Assembly (NCBI GenBank): GCA_018820765.1
Contig: JAHJNN010000017.1
Span: 310,001-374,000, forward strand
Direction of reading: 5' to 3'
DNA from: Gammaproteobacteria bacterium
GTDB taxonomy: Bacteria > Pseudomonadota > Gammaproteobacteria > Burkholderiales > Thiobacillaceae
DNA length: 64,000 bases
Of the stretch, positions 1-9,689 are shown in pieces. Numbering within the stretch: the first letter of the stretch is position 1; each line of letters opens with the position of its first letter. The translations under genes were made by a program, and so were the position numbers. The notes beneath the pieces were generated by a model. The model was not told where the DNA came from. It did not search any database and saw nothing but the letters and a program-made list of their open reading frames with translations.

Positions 1-2
1 TG

Positions 3-629
3 ATGAAACTCGTCGTCTCTCTGGTCGCCGCCCTGGCCGCCACATCCGCTTTTGCCAACGCACCCGCTGCCACTTCGGCCAGCAAAGGCGACCCCAAGGC
101 GGCCGAAAGCATCGTCACCAAGGTGTGCGTGGCGTGCCACGCGGCGGACGGCAACAGCCCCACCGCGGCCAATCCCAAGATTGCCGGCCTCAACGCCGAG
201 TACATCAACAAGCAGCTCACCGACTTCAAATCAGGCGAGCGCAAGAACCCGGTCATGGCGGGTATCGTCAAGGACCTGAGCCCGCAGGACATGCAGAACC
301 TGGCCGCCTACTTCAGCGCCCAGCAGCCCAAGTCCGGCACCTCCAAGGACATGGAACTGGCATTGCTCGGCCAGAAAATCTACCGCGGCGGCGTGCAGGG
401 TGCCGGCGTGCCGGCGTGCGCTTCCTGCCACGGCCCGCAGGGCAAAGGCATTCCGGTCCAGTTCCCGCGTCTGGCCGGCCAGCATGGTGACTACATCTAC
501 AAGCAGCTCAACGCATTCCGCGTCGAAACGCGAGCCAACGACGCCGCCAAGATGATGCGCACCATCGCCGCCAAGATGACCGACGCCGACATGAAGGCCG
601 TGGCGTCTTATATCCAGGGCTTGCGGTAG
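3..629 (+). CDS. Cytochrome c4, diheme periplasmic
   Basis: This is a 208-residue periplasmic diheme cytochrome c4, an electron carrier from the bc1 complex or other donors to terminal oxidases. The protein starts with a signal peptide ending near ANA at residues 18-20. It has two CxxCH haem sites, CVACH at 42-46 and CASCH at 139-143, in two similar halves, which is the c4 plan and its usual length. The window begins two bases before the ATG, so no upstream signal can be seen. It is followed by a tandem hairpin repeat and a strong terminator, so it is transcribed separately from the cytochrome maturation genes that follow. Confidence 0.93.
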   Translation: MKLVVSLVAALAATSAFANAPAATSASKGDPKAAESIVTKVCVACHAADGNSPTAANPKIAGLNAEYINKQLTDFKSGERKNPVMAGIVKDLSPQDMQNLAAYFSAQQPKSGTSKDMELALLGQKIYRGGVQGAGVPACASCHGPQGKGIPVQFPRLAGQHGDYIYKQLNAFRVETRANDAAKMMRTIAAKMTDADMKAVASYIQGLR

Positions 630-630
630 A

Positions 631-741
631 GCGTGGTTGTTGCCGCTTAGCGGCTTTACCACCACGGCCTGCCCCTTGCGGGTAGTGCGTGGTTGTTGCC
701 GCTTCAGCGGCTTTACAACCACGGCCTGCCCCTTGCGGGTA
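631..741 (+). repeat. Tandem direct repeat of about 55 bp, each unit a hairpin
   Basis: Two near-identical units lie directly after the cytochrome c4 stop, at 631-684 and 687-741. They differ at only a few positions. Each can fold: the second unit pairs GTGGTTGT with ACAACCAC around an inner GCCGCT/AGCGGC stem; the first has the same inner stem with a weaker outer one. The repeat precedes the terminator at 771-795, so it would lie in the 3' untranslated region of the mRNA. No coding content is apparent. Confidence 0.85.
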
Positions 742-770
742 AACTTATCCGACTTGCTTGAGTCGATGAA

Positions 771-795
771 AGGGTGACGCAAGTCACCCTTTTTT
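771..795 (+). terminator. Rho-independent terminator of cytochrome c4
   Basis: A perfect 8-bp stem, AGGGTGAC (771-778) with GTCACCCT (783-790) around a GCAA loop, runs straight into TTTTT (791-795). It ends 12 bases before the resB start, separating the two transcription units. Confidence 0.9.
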
Positions 796-807
796 ATTGC
801 CGCCAAA

Positions 808-2820
808 ATGAACACAGCCACCCACTCCTTCGGCAAGTCCCTGTTCGAACTGCTGAGCTCGATGCGCTTCGCCATCAGCCTCCTGTCCATCCTCGCGGTC
901 GCCTCCATCATCGGTACTGTGCTGAAGCAGTCCGAACCGTACGCCAACTACATCATCCAGTTCGGTCCGTTCTGGTTCCAGGTGTTCGAAAAACTGGGGC
1001 TGTACGATGTCTATCACGCCGGCTGGTTTCTGGTCATTCTGACGTTCCTCGTCGCCTCCACCACCGTCTGCATCTGGCGCAACGCGCCGAACTTCGCGCG
1101 CGAAATGAAAAGTTTCCGCGAGCACGTCAGCGAACAGTCGCTGAATGCCTTCAAGCACCAGCACGAAGCTGCCACCGAACAGCCGCCCGAGGTACTCGCC
1201 GCCAGCGTGCAACGCTATCTGGAAGGCCAGGGTTACAAGGTGAGGAACCTGCCGCGCGAGGACGGCGTGCTGCTTGCCGCCAAGGCCGGCAGCTGGAACC
1301 GCCTCGGCTATTTTCTGGCGCATTCGGCCATCGTCATCATCTGCATCGGCGGTCTGCTGGACGGCAATCTGGTGTTCAAGGCCCAGCAGGTTCTGGGCAT
1401 CAAGAAAATCGAGACGCGCGATATTCCGCAAAGCCAGGTGCCGGCGATTTCGCGCCTGTCGCCGTCGAATCCGTCGTTCCGCGGCAGCGTGCAGATTCCC
1501 GAGGGCTCCAGCGCGGACGTGGCTTTCCTCAACGTGGGCGACGGCTACCTGGTGCAGGATCTGCCCTTCACGGTGGCGCTGAAGCAGTTCCGCATCGAAC
1601 ACTACACAACCGGCCAGCCGAAAAGCTTCGAGAGCGACATCGAGCTGTTCGACCGCTCGGGCAAGAAAATCCGCGAAGCGACGATTGCCGTCAACCACCC
1701 GCTGGTCCACGATGGCGTCGCCATCTATCAGGCCAGTTTTGCCGACGGCGGCACCCGCTTGACCCTGCGCGGCTGGAATCTGTTCGCCCCGGCGGCATCG
1801 TCCTTCCCGATCGAAGGCACGGTGCACCAGGACACCACGCTGACGAGCGCGGCGGGGAATTACACGCTCGAATTCATCGACTTCCGTCCCTTCAACATCG
1901 AAAACATGGGCGGCGAAGTCGAGGCATCCGGCGACGCCATGAGCGTGTTCGGCGGCAGCCCGGTCAGCGACAAGCGGCACCTGCGCAACGTCGGCCCAAG
2001 CGTCCAGTACAAGCTGCGCGACTCGCGCGGACAGGCGCGCGAGTTTTCCAACTACATGCTGCCGCTGGAACTCGACGGCCGCTGGTACCTGATGTCGGGC
2101 GTGCGCGAATCGCCCAACGAGGCCTTCCGCTACCTGCGCATGCCGCTCGATGCTGCAGGCGACATCGACAGCTTCATGCGGCTACGCGGCGCGCTGCTGA
2201 ATGCAGAACTGCGCCCCGAAATCGCCGCCCGCTTCGCCCGCCAGGCGCTGCCGGAAAACGCGTGGGGCACGGAAATCGAGGACAAGCTGAAATTCAGCGC
2301 AACCCAGGTCATGGCCCTGTTTGCCGAAGGCGGATTCCAGTCGCTGGGCCGCTTCATCGAGGAAAAGGTCCCTGCATCCGAGGGCGAGAAAGCAGCCGGC
2401 ACCTATCTACGTATTCTCGAGCTCGCTGCCTTCGAGGCCCTTCAGCTCGCCAACCGCCAGGCCGGACTGCCCGCGCCGGCGGCGAACGACGCCACCGGCT
2501 GGCTGGTGCGCGACACCCTCAACAGCATGAGCGACCTGTTCGTCTATGGCGCGCCGATCTATCTGCAACTCATGCAGTACGACGAGGTCAAGGCAAGCGG
2601 CCTGCAGCTCACCCGTTCCCCTGGCCAGAACGTGGTCTATCTGGGTTCGCTTTTGCTGACGCTCGGGGTATTCTTCATGCTCTACGTGCGCGAACGCCGG
2701 GTCTGGTTGCGCATCAAGCCGGGCCACGCGCTGCTGGCCATGTCGTCGGCCAAACATACCATCGATTTTGAAAAAGAATTCAACCAACATGCGCAGGCGC
2801 TGGACGCTCTTACAAAGTAA
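808..2820 (+). CDS. resB: ResB/Ccs1 cytochrome c maturation protein
   Basis: This 670-residue membrane protein is the ResB (Ccs1) half of the System II cytochrome c synthetase, which moves haem across the membrane and attaches it to apocytochromes together with CcsA. Hydrophobic segments lie near residues 20-40 and 70-95, another near 170, then a large periplasmic domain and a last membrane segment near 610-630 (YLGSLLLTLGVFFMLYV). This matches the family topology. ccsA follows after 36 bp and a TlpA-like thioredoxin after that, the usual System II cluster. The many c-type cytochromes in this window would depend on it. Confidence 0.93.
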   Translation: MNTATHSFGKSLFELLSSMRFAISLLSILAVASIIGTVLKQSEPYANYIIQFGPFWFQVFEKLGLYDVYHAGWFLVILTFLVASTTVCIWRNAPNFAREMKSFREHVSEQSLNAFKHQHEAATEQPPEVLAASVQRYLEGQGYKVRNLPREDGVLLAAKAGSWNRLGYFLAHSAIVIICIGGLLDGNLVFKAQQVLGIKKIETRDIPQSQVPAISRLSPSNPSFRGSVQIPEGSSADVAFLNVGDGYLVQDLPFTVALKQFRIEHYTTGQPKSFESDIELFDRSGKKIREATIAVNHPLVHDGVAIYQASFADGGTRLTLRGWNLFAPAASSFPIEGTVHQDTTLTSAAGNYTLEFIDFRPFNIENMGGEVEASGDAMSVFGGSPVSDKRHLRNVGPSVQYKLRDSRGQAREFSNYMLPLELDGRWYLMSGVRESPNEAFRYLRMPLDAAGDIDSFMRLRGALLNAELRPEIAARFARQALPENAWGTEIEDKLKFSATQVMALFAEGGFQSLGRFIEEKVPASEGEKAAGTYLRILELAAFEALQLANRQAGLPAPAANDATGWLVRDTLNSMSDLFVYGAPIYLQLMQYDEVKASGLQLTRSPGQNVVYLGSLLLTLGVFFMLYVRERRVWLRIKPGHALLAMSSAKHTIDFEKEFNQHAQALDALTK

Positions 2821-2856
2821 GCAGCCACGCTTGTGAAGTCATCCGGAGATACCATC

Positions 2857-3996
2857 ATGGAACTCGCCCTCAATCAACCCGCCCCGCTGTTCAAGCGCCT
2901 GTCGTGGTTCGACTGGCTGTTTGCCGCCATCGTCGCGACGAGCGCCCTGTTCGCCCTGTCGCGCTTCGGCGACTACATGGACATCTATGAAAAGGCCATC
3001 CTGCTGGCGGCGATTCCCGCGCTGGCGGTGTTCGGCTGGTTCTGGAAGCCGTTCCGCCCGCTGTTCTTGGTGGTCGGCGCGATCAGCCTGTTCGCCGTCA
3101 GCCAGTACCAGGGCAGTCTGGCGCGCATGGAGGAAGCCTTCTTCCTCAAATACCTGATCTCCAGCCAGGCCGCCATCATGTGGATGTGCGCGCTGTTCGG
3201 GCTCGCCACCGTGGCCTACTGGGCCGGCCTGCTGTCACGCTCCGGTTTCACGATGAAAACCGGCAGCACCCTGACCTGGGCCGCAGTGACGCTGGGCTTC
3301 ATCGGCCTGATGGTGCGCTGGTACGAGTCCTACCTGATCGGCACCGACGTCGGCCACATCCCGGTGTCCAACCTGTACGAAGTCTTCGTGCTGTTCTGCC
3401 TCATCACCGCGATGATGTACCTCTATTACGAAGCGCGTTACCAGACCCGCCAGATGGGCGCCTTCGTGCTGCTGGTAATCTCGGCCGCAGTGGGCTTCAT
3501 CCTCTGGTACACCTTCGACCGCGGCGCGCATGAGATCCAGCCGCTGGTGCCCGCGCTCAAATCCTGGTGGATGAAGCTGCACGTGCCGGCCAACTTCATC
3601 GGTTACGGTGCGTTCTCGCTCTCCGCCATGCTCGGCGTGGGTTACCTGCTGGCAGAGCGCGGCATCCTCGCCAGCCGCCTGCCGAAGCCGGAAGTCATCG
3701 ACGACATGATGTACAAGGCGATCGCGATCGGCTTTGCTTTCTTCACCATCGCCACCATCCTCGGCGCGATGTGGGCGGCCGAAGCCTGGGGCGGTTACTG
3801 GTCGTGGGACCCGAAGGAAACCTGGGCGCTGATCGTATGGCTGAACTACGCCGCCTGGCTGCACATCCGCCTGGTCAAGGGTCTGCGCGGCCCGATGCTG
3901 GCCTGGTGGGCGGTGGTCGGCCTGTTCGTCACTGTCTTCGCCTTCCTCGGCGTCAACATGTTCCTGTCCGGGTTGCATTCCTACGGTACGCTGTAA
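2857..3996 (+). CDS. ccsA: CcsA/CcsB-type cytochrome c biogenesis protein
   Basis: This 379-residue polytopic membrane protein is the haem-handling partner of ResB. The diagnostic tryptophan-rich haem-binding segment is present (WGGYWSWDPKETW, near residues 305-320), as in all CcsA/CcmC/CcmF proteins. I chose the ATG at 2857 because GGAG lies eight bases upstream (2845-2848); an in-frame GTG at 2833 would add eight residues but has no such site. Some annotations call this subunit CcsB. It is 36 bp downstream of resB, almost certainly in one operon. Confidence 0.93.
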   Translation: MELALNQPAPLFKRLSWFDWLFAAIVATSALFALSRFGDYMDIYEKAILLAAIPALAVFGWFWKPFRPLFLVVGAISLFAVSQYQGSLARMEEAFFLKYLISSQAAIMWMCALFGLATVAYWAGLLSRSGFTMKTGSTLTWAAVTLGFIGLMVRWYESYLIGTDVGHIPVSNLYEVFVLFCLITAMMYLYYEARYQTRQMGAFVLLVISAAVGFILWYTFDRGAHEIQPLVPALKSWWMKLHVPANFIGYGAFSLSAMLGVGYLLAERGILASRLPKPEVIDDMMYKAIAIGFAFFTIATILGAMWAAEAWGGYWSWDPKETWALIVWLNYAAWLHIRLVKGLRGPMLAWWAVVGLFVTVFAFLGVNMFLSGLHSYGTL

Positions 3997-4030
3997 GGGC
4001 CAGCCCGGAAAAACGCTTGAGCCGTACGTC

Positions 4031-4052
4031 ATCACCCCGCTTGCGGGGTGAT
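4031..4052. repeat. Intercistronic hairpin between ccsA and tlpA-like gene
   Basis: A perfect 10-bp inverted repeat, ATCACCCCGC TT GCGGGGTGAT. No T-tract follows on either strand, so it is not a classical terminator. It may be an RNA-stability or processing hairpin, or one of the CCCCGC/GCGGGG repeats also seen inside dgkA at 15398-15441. Confidence 0.6.
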
Positions 4053-4073
4053 GTGCTTTGGACAAAGGTACCC

Positions 4074-4601
4074 ATGCAAAGAAAATGGTGGTATCTCATC
4101 CCCCTCGCCCTGGCTGCACTGGCAGCCGGCGTCTGGCTGGCGCAGACGCGCTATGCACCGCAAGCGCCCGCCGCACCCGCGCTCGCCGCCCTGTGGCAAC
4201 TCGGCTTTCCGGATCATCAGGGGCGCCAGCAGCCGCTGTCGCAATGGCGCGGCCAGGTGGTGGTGCTGAATTTCTGGGCCAGCTGGTGCGCGCCATGCCG
4301 CGAGGAAATGCCGGATTTTGCCACCCTGCGCACGCAATTCCGGCCCAGCGGGGTGGAATTCGTCGGCATCGCCATCGACAATCCGGCCAATGTCGCGCAG
4401 TTCTTGCAGCAGCAGCCGGTCGATTATCCGATCCTGATCGGCGAAGGCGCGGCGCACAGCCTGGCCAGGCAACTTGGCAATCCGAGCGGCGCACTTCCCT
4501 ACACGATCGTGCTCGATCGCGACGGCAGCATCGCCCTGAGCCATCTCGGGCGGCTTCCTCGCGCCACGCTGGAAAGCGCATTACGCAAAATTGGCTCATA
4601 G
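4074..4601 (+). CDS. TlpA/ResA-like membrane-anchored thioredoxin
   Basis: This is a 175-residue thiol-disulfide oxidoreductase of the TlpA/ResA type. An N-terminal signal anchor at residues 5-23 puts the thioredoxin fold in the periplasm; the active site is WCAPC with cysteines 72 and 75. Its probable task, inferred from position after resB and ccsA, is keeping apocytochrome CxxCH cysteines reduced for haem ligation. The start at 4074 places the signal anchor at the N-terminus and has an AAAGG element just upstream. Confidence 0.88.
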   Translation: MQRKWWYLIPLALAALAAGVWLAQTRYAPQAPAAPALAALWQLGFPDHQGRQQPLSQWRGQVVVLNFWASWCAPCREEMPDFATLRTQFRPSGVEFVGIAIDNPANVAQFLQQQPVDYPILIGEGAAHSLARQLGNPSGALPYTIVLDRDGSIALSHLGRLPRATLESALRKIGS

Positions 4602-4630
4602 TTGTGATTTAGCGTCAATATCTGGACAAT
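4602..4630 (+). promoter_or_regulatory. Candidate sigma-70 promoter for aroQ-accBC
   Basis: TTGTGA (4602-4607) and GACAAT (4625-4630) are spaced by 17 bp and end 29 bp before the aroQ ATG. The -10 match is only fair and the prediction rests on these two boxes alone. Confidence 0.35.
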
Positions 4631-4659
4631 TTACCCACATTTACGGCAAACTCGCGGCC

Positions 4660-5190
4660 ATGACGACTAAACGAACCAGCCGTGCAGCGGCCAAATCGGT
4701 CCCCAGTCTGCACCCCCACGTGCTGGTATTGCACGGCCCCAACCTCAATTTGCTGGGCAGCCGCGAACCCAAGCACTACGGTCTCGCCACGCTCGACGAC
4801 ATCAACCGCGCGCTGGTCAGCCGCGGCGAAACCGCCGGCGCCCAGGTCGAGACTTTCCAGAACAACCACGAAGGCGTATTGATCGACCGCATCCATCAGG
4901 CCGCACGCGATCACATCGACTTCATCATCATCAACCCCGCCGGCTACACCCACACCAGCGTCGCCCTGCGCGACGCCCTGGCAGGGACGGCCATTCCTTT
5001 CGTCGAAGTTCATCTTTCCAACATCTATGCGCGCGAAGCGTTCCGCCACCACTCGTATTTTTCCGACCTCGCCGTCGGCGTGGTGTCCGGCCTGGGCGCG
5101 CACGGCTACGAACTGGCGCTGGAATTTGCCTTGCGCCACCTCCAAAACAGGACCTCCCATGGATCTCAGAAAACTGAAAAAGCTCATTGA
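4660..5190 (+). CDS. aroQ: Type II 3-dehydroquinate dehydratase
   Basis: This 176-residue enzyme dehydrates 3-dehydroquinate to 3-dehydroshikimate in the shikimate pathway. Family motifs are clear: [17 protein letters not shown] at the start of the fold, NNHEG, and the [17 protein letters not shown] helix region. The ATG at 4660 leaves about 25 residues ahead of the fold. The C-terminus overlaps accB by 32 bases in another frame (5159-5190). aroQ-accB-accC is a common arrangement in proteobacteria, and the overlap implies coupled expression. Confidence 0.95.
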   Translation: MTTKRTSRAAAKSVPSLHPHVLVLHGPNLNLLGSREPKHYGLATLDDINRALVSRGETAGAQVETFQNNHEGVLIDRIHQAARDHIDFIIINPAGYTHTSVALRDALAGTAIPFVEVHLSNIYAREAFRHHSYFSDLAVGVVSGLGAHGYELALEFALRHLQNRTSHGSQKTEKAH

Positions 5191-5605
5191 CCTGGTCGAA
5201 GCCTCCGGCATCGCCGAGCTTGAAATCACCGAAGGTGAAGAAAAGGTCCGCATCGCCAAGAGCATTGCCGGCGCGCCGATGATGATGGCGCATGCGCCCC
5301 AGATGATGCACGCGCCTGCCCCGGCCGCCGCACCGGTTGCGGCCGCCCCGGCCGAGGATGCGGTGCCCGAAGGCCATGTCGTGCGTTCGCCCATGGTCGG
5401 CACGTTCTACCGCGCCCCCGCCCCGGGCTCCAAAAACTTTGCCGAAGTCGGCCAGAGCGTGAATGCCGGCGACACGCTGTGCATCATCGAAGCGATGAAG
5501 CTCCTGAACGAAATCGAAGCGGATCAGGGCGGCGTCATCAAGGCCATCCTGGTCGAAAACGGCCAGCCGGTGGAATACGGCGAGCCGCTGTTTGTGATTG
5601 CTTAA
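5159..5605 (+). CDS. accB: Biotin carboxyl carrier protein of acetyl-CoA carboxylase
   Basis: This 148-residue BCCP carries biotin for acetyl-CoA carboxylase, the first step of fatty-acid synthesis. It has an N-terminal helical segment ([17 protein letters not shown]), an Ala/Pro/Met-rich linker around residues 40-65, and a biotinyl domain with EAMKL, whose lysine is biotinylated. The ATG at 5159 lies inside the end of aroQ with AGGA upstream. accC follows after a 128-bp spacer filled by a palindromic repeat. Confidence 0.96.
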   Translation: MDLRKLKKLIDLVEASGIAELEITEGEEKVRIAKSIAGAPMMMAHAPQMMHAPAPAAAPVAAAPAEDAVPEGHVVRSPMVGTFYRAPAPGSKNFAEVGQSVNAGDTLCIIEAMKLLNEIEADQGGVIKAILVENGQPVEYGEPLFVIA

Positions 5606-5613
5606 GAGGGAGA

Positions 5614-5727
5614 AGGGATCAGGATTCGGGAATCAGGGGTCAGGGAATAGGCGGCTTCGCCGCGCCGCTTTAATTTAAGGCGCGAAGCACTTTCCCTGAC
5701 CCCCGAATCCTGACCCCTGACCCCTCA
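5614..5727. repeat. Heptad-arm inverted repeat A (accB-accC)
   Basis: A left arm of 7-bp units of the type GGATCAG/GATTCGG/GGGTCAG (5614-5648) and a right arm of their complements, CCTGACC/CCCGAAT (5693-5727), flank a GC-rich centre with a GCGGC-TTC-GCCGC hairpin. The arms pair best in register but tolerate slippage by one 7-bp unit. The repeat fills nearly the whole accB-accC spacer and ends seven bases before the accC start. Related copies lie at 10771, 11287, 30267 and 31423. Confidence 0.85.
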
Positions 5728-5733
5728 AAAACC

Positions 5734-7086
<1,353 letters not shown>

Positions 7087-7092
<6 letters not shown>

Positions 7093-7175
7093 GGAGCAAG
7101 AGGTGAGGTGTTGCCACGCCAGCGTTTTACCGCCAACCCCGCCTCTCACGCCTAACCCCTAAGGCCTCACCCCAA
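7087..7175. repeat. Heptad-arm inverted repeat G (accC-prmA)
   Basis: The left arm reads as 7-bp units GGCGTAA, GGAGCAA, GAGGTGA, GGTGTTG (7087-7114). The right arm is made of the complementary type, TCACGCC, TAACCCC, TAAGGCC, TCACCCC (7145-7172). The unit sequence differs from repeats A-E but the period and the inverted arrangement are the same. The left arm overlaps the accC stop codon; the right arm ends just before prmA. Confidence 0.65.
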
Positions 7176-7177
7176 AC

Positions 7178-8068
7178 ATGTCTTGGCAATCCGTCCGCAT
7201 TCTCGTCGACTCCAAGCAGGCCGAGCCGCTATCCGACGCGCTGATGGACGCCGGCGCGCTGTCGGTGTCGCTCGAAGACGCCGACGCCGGCACGGTGGAC
7301 GAAACGCCGCTGTTCGGCGAGCCGGATCACCCGACTGCCGAACTGTGGCCGCACAGCATTGCGGTGGTGCTACTGGAAGAACACGCGGATGTGGCAGAGA
7401 CGCTGGCCGCCGCCGCGCAACAGGCAGGCGTCCCCCTGCCTGCCGAGTACACGGTCGAAACCGTGGCCGAACAGGACTGGGTGCGCCTGACCCAGTCGCA
7501 GTTCGACCCCATCCCGATCTCGCCGCGCCTGTGGATCGTGCCGACCTGGCATGACGCCCCCGACAGCAGCGCGATCAACCTCAAGCTCGACCCCGGCCTG
7601 GCCTTCGGCACCGGCAGCCATCCCACCACGCGGCTGTGCCTGCGCTGGCTGGATACCCAGCTTGCCGGCGGCGAAACGCTGCTGGACTATGGCTGCGGCT
7701 CCGGCATCCTCGCCATTGCCGCCGTCAAGCTCGGCGCGGCACGGGTCGACGGCGTCGACATCGACGAACAGGCGGTCGCCTCCTCGCGCGACAACGCGGC
7801 ACTCAACCAGGTGACGGCTCAGTTCTGCCTGCCGGGCGAGCTCCCCCCGGGGCAGTATGACGTCGTCGTCGCCAACATCCTCACCAATCCGCTCAAGGGC
7901 ATGGCGCCGCTGCTGGCGGGCCGGGTGCGCCCAGGCGGGCATCTGGTGCTGTCCGGCATTCTGGCGGAACAGGCTGACGAGGTGATGGCGGTCTACCGCG
8001 ACTGGTTCGTCTTCGACCCGCCAGTAACCGATGAAGGCTGGGTGCGGCTGTCCGGAATCAAACAGTGA
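7178..8068 (+). CDS. prmA: Ribosomal protein L11 methyltransferase
   Basis: This 296-residue SAM-dependent methyltransferase trimethylates ribosomal protein L11. The PrmA linker motif LDPGLAFGTGSHPTTR is followed by SAM motif I, LLDYGCGSGILAIAA, and motif IV VVANILTNPL. Length is typical. It overlaps the next gene by four bases (GTGA). prmA downstream of accC is a conserved proteobacterial arrangement. Confidence 0.95.
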   Translation: MSWQSVRILVDSKQAEPLSDALMDAGALSVSLEDADAGTVDETPLFGEPDHPTAELWPHSIAVVLLEEHADVAETLAAAAQQAGVPLPAEYTVETVAEQDWVRLTQSQFDPIPISPRLWIVPTWHDAPDSSAINLKLDPGLAFGTGSHPTTRLCLRWLDTQLAGGETLLDYGCGSGILAIAAVKLGAARVDGVDIDEQAVASSRDNAALNQVTAQFCLPGELPPGQYDVVVANILTNPLKGMAPLLAGRVRPGGHLVLSGILAEQADEVMAVYRDWFVFDPPVTDEGWVRLSGIKQ

Positions 8069-9099
8069 AATACCGCACCACCTGCCCGCACTGCGCCAGC
8101 GTGTTCCGCCTCGGGGCGGATCAGCTCGATGCCGCGCAGGGCTGGGTGCAGTGCGGCGTGTGCGGCGCTGCCTTCGATGCGCGGCCGAGCCTGCTGCTGG
8201 AAGACGGCTCGCCCTTGCCTCCGCCCGCGCCGCTTGCTGCCGCCCCGCTGCCGGAAACCGCGCCGCCAGTCGAACATGAAGCCCATGAGGCGGCGCCCGG
8301 AATCGCCGCGGCCGCGGACGAAGCAACGCCCACACCCGACGCCCTCACGGAAGACATCACGGCTGCCGACACCCCCCGCGGCATCATCCAGCGCGATGCC
8401 TCGCTCGACCTGCCGTCCATCATCCTGATCGACCCCGACATTGCGGTGCCGGACGAACCCGGCCCGCTGCCGCAGATCTATCCCGCCCCCTCGACCTACC
8501 CGCCGGAACCCGCTGCGCCCGCCCATTCACCCGCGCCGACCGCAGCCACGGTGGCGGCACAGCCCAGGGCACGCATCGAATACGCCTCGCCCCTGCCGGG
8601 CAAGACGCGCGTTCGCTTTGCGCCGCGCCGCATCCCCGCCTGGGCATGGGGCATGGCCAGTGCGCTGCTGCTGGTGCTGCTGCTTGCGCAAACCGCCTAT
8701 TTCCTGCGCGACACCCTGGTCAGCCGGCTGCCACAGACCCGCCCCGCCCTCGAACAGGCCTGCACCGTGCTCGGCTGCACGCTCTCGCTGCCGAAAAATC
8801 TGGCGCACCTGCAGATCATCGGCTCCGACCTGCAAACCGAGGCCAGCGGCCGCCTCAGGCTCACCCTCACCCTCGGCAACCGGGCCGGCCATGCCCAAGC
8901 CTGGCCGGTGCTGGTATTGACCCTGACCGATCAGCGCAATCGTCCGCTGGCGCGCCGCAGCTTTGCCCCCAGCGAGTACCTCGGCGACGCGCGGCGCATC
9001 GCCGACGGACTGCCGCCGCGCAGCGAGCAGGCGCTAAGCCTGCCCCTGACCGTACGCGACCTGGCGCCGATGGGCTTCGATCTGCAACTGACGTATTGA
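8065..9099 (+). CDS. Zinc-ribbon and DUF3426 membrane protein
   Basis: This is a 344-residue protein of the MJ0042-type zinc-ribbon/DUF3426 family, of unknown function, often found next to prmA in betaproteobacteria. Four cysteines form the ribbon (CPHC at 7-10, CGVC at 30-33). A long Pro/Ala-rich stretch (about 45-180) follows, then one membrane helix near 192-212 and a C-terminal extracytoplasmic domain. The start is GTG at 8065 inside the prmA stop (GTGA). The domain order suggests a cytosolic metal-binding head tethered to the membrane; no partner can be named from sequence. Confidence 0.8.
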   Translation: MKYRTTCPHCASVFRLGADQLDAAQGWVQCGVCGAAFDARPSLLLEDGSPLPPPAPLAAAPLPETAPPVEHEAHEAAPGIAAAADEATPTPDALTEDITAADTPRGIIQRDASLDLPSIILIDPDIAVPDEPGPLPQIYPAPSTYPPEPAAPAHSPAPTAATVAAQPRARIEYASPLPGKTRVRFAPRRIPAWAWGMASALLLVLLLAQTAYFLRDTLVSRLPQTRPALEQACTVLGCTLSLPKNLAHLQIIGSDLQTEASGRLRLTLTLGNRAGHAQAWPVLVLTLTDQRNRPLARRSFAPSEYLGDARRIADGLPPRSEQALSLPLTVRDLAPMGFDLQLTY

Positions 9100-9117
9100 T
9101 CCGCCCGACTCCGGGGC

Positions 9118-9146
9118 TGGTTGGGCGGAAGCTTCTTCGGTATAGT
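9118..9146 (+). promoter_or_regulatory. Candidate promoter of the glycine riboswitch-gcv operon
   Basis: A good -10 box, TATAGT (9141-9146), lies just before the riboswitch. The best -35 at 17-bp spacing, TGGTTG (9118-9123), is weak. Placement relative to the aptamer supports a start near 9152. Confidence 0.45.
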
Positions 9147-9154
9147 TCGCACTC

Positions 9155-9376
9155 CCGTTGCGGGAGAGCGCATGCGCCGCATGCCGCCGAAGGCGCAATT
9201 CACCCGGAATCGCTCAGGCAAAAGGACCGCAACACCCCAAGCAACACCTTGGGAAAGCACTCTGGAGAGCGCGATCGCACGATCGCCACCGAAGGGGCAG
9301 CGGCTCGCTGGTCTGATTCAGCTGGATTGATTCAAACCCGCACGCCGTAATCTCTCAGGTACCAAGGACAGAGGGG
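9155..9376 (+). promoter_or_regulatory. Tandem glycine riboswitch (gcvT element)
   Basis: Two glycine aptamers lie in series. The first shows CGGGAGAGCGC (from 9161), GCCGCCGAAGGCGCAA and CGCTCAGGCAAAAGGACCG; the second repeats the pattern as CTCTGGAGAGCGC, GCCACCGAAGGGGCA and CTCTCAGGTACCAAGGACAG ending near 9375. These are the conserved core elements of the family. A terminator follows immediately, so the switch most likely controls transcription of the glycine cleavage operon, with glycine binding relieving termination as known for most gcvT switches. The distance to gcvT is unusually large because a palindromic element lies between. Confidence 0.93.
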
Positions 9377-9405
9377 TGAAGCGAATCCGCGCTTCACCCT
9401 TTTTT
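9374..9405 (+). terminator. Terminator of the glycine riboswitch expression platform
   Basis: GGGTGAAGCG (9374-9383) pairs with CGCTTCACCC (9390-9399) around AATCCG, followed by six T residues (9400-9405). Its left strand overlaps the end of the second aptamer, which is what an aptamer-controlled terminator needs. Confidence 0.9.
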
Positions 9406-9418
9406 ATTTTTGGTGCCA

Positions 9419-9687
9419 AGAGCCTGTTTCAATAGAAATCATGTCCCGCGTTGAGACCAGAATCGGATGGATGCAAGGCGCAGCGCGCCGGCAAGGGCCA
9501 TCCCCTTGCCAAGCGCTGCAACACCGCAGACGCCGATTCTGGTCTCAACCCGGAGGGCCGCTTGCCTGCGGGCGCATGGCCGTGTTGCGGCTCGCTCATT
9601 TGGAACAACCAAACTTCGCTCCCCGCGCCTTGCCCTGCATCCCGCAGGCAAGCGGCGCGGGACATGATTTCTATTGAAACAGGCTCT
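9419..9687. mobile_element. MITE-like palindromic element in the gcvT leader
   Basis: A 269-bp element bounded by a perfect 32-bp terminal inverted repeat (9419-9450 and 9656-9687, beginning AGAGCCTGTTTCAATAG). A second inverted pair, GCCGCTTGCCTGCGGG (9557-9572) with its complement (9641-9656), becomes a continuous extension of the terminal repeat if 9451-9557 is removed. A core resembling that of the 17422-17578 element is present (on the minus strand GCAGGGCAAGGCGCGGGG and GGCCATGCG). There is no transposase gene. It lies between the riboswitch terminator and the gcvT start, only two bases from the ATG. Confidence 0.8.
9451..9548. mobile_element. Small palindrome nested in the gcvT-leader element
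   Basis: A 98-bp unit with a perfect 16-bp terminal inverted repeat, TTGAGACCAGAATCGG and CCGATTCTGGTCTCAA, and inner pairs GGCAAGGG/CCCCTTGCC and GCAGCGC/GCGCTGC. It interrupts the left arm of the larger element and carries GGATGGATGCAAGGCGC, which resembles CGGATGGAT and GCAAGGCGC in the 17422 element. It therefore looks like a second, inserted member of the same superfamily. Confidence 0.6.
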
Positions 9688-9689
9688 AT

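Noticed and set aside
774-2771. A 665-codon frame overlapping resB in another frame
   Set aside because: resB is certain from its motifs and neighbours; the alternative is Arg/Pro-rich shadow coding.
4602-4620. TTGTGATTTAGCGTCAA as an FNR/Crp-type site before aroQ
   Set aside because: The half-sites are too far apart for the FNR spacing; a sigma-70 -35 box explains TTGTGA.
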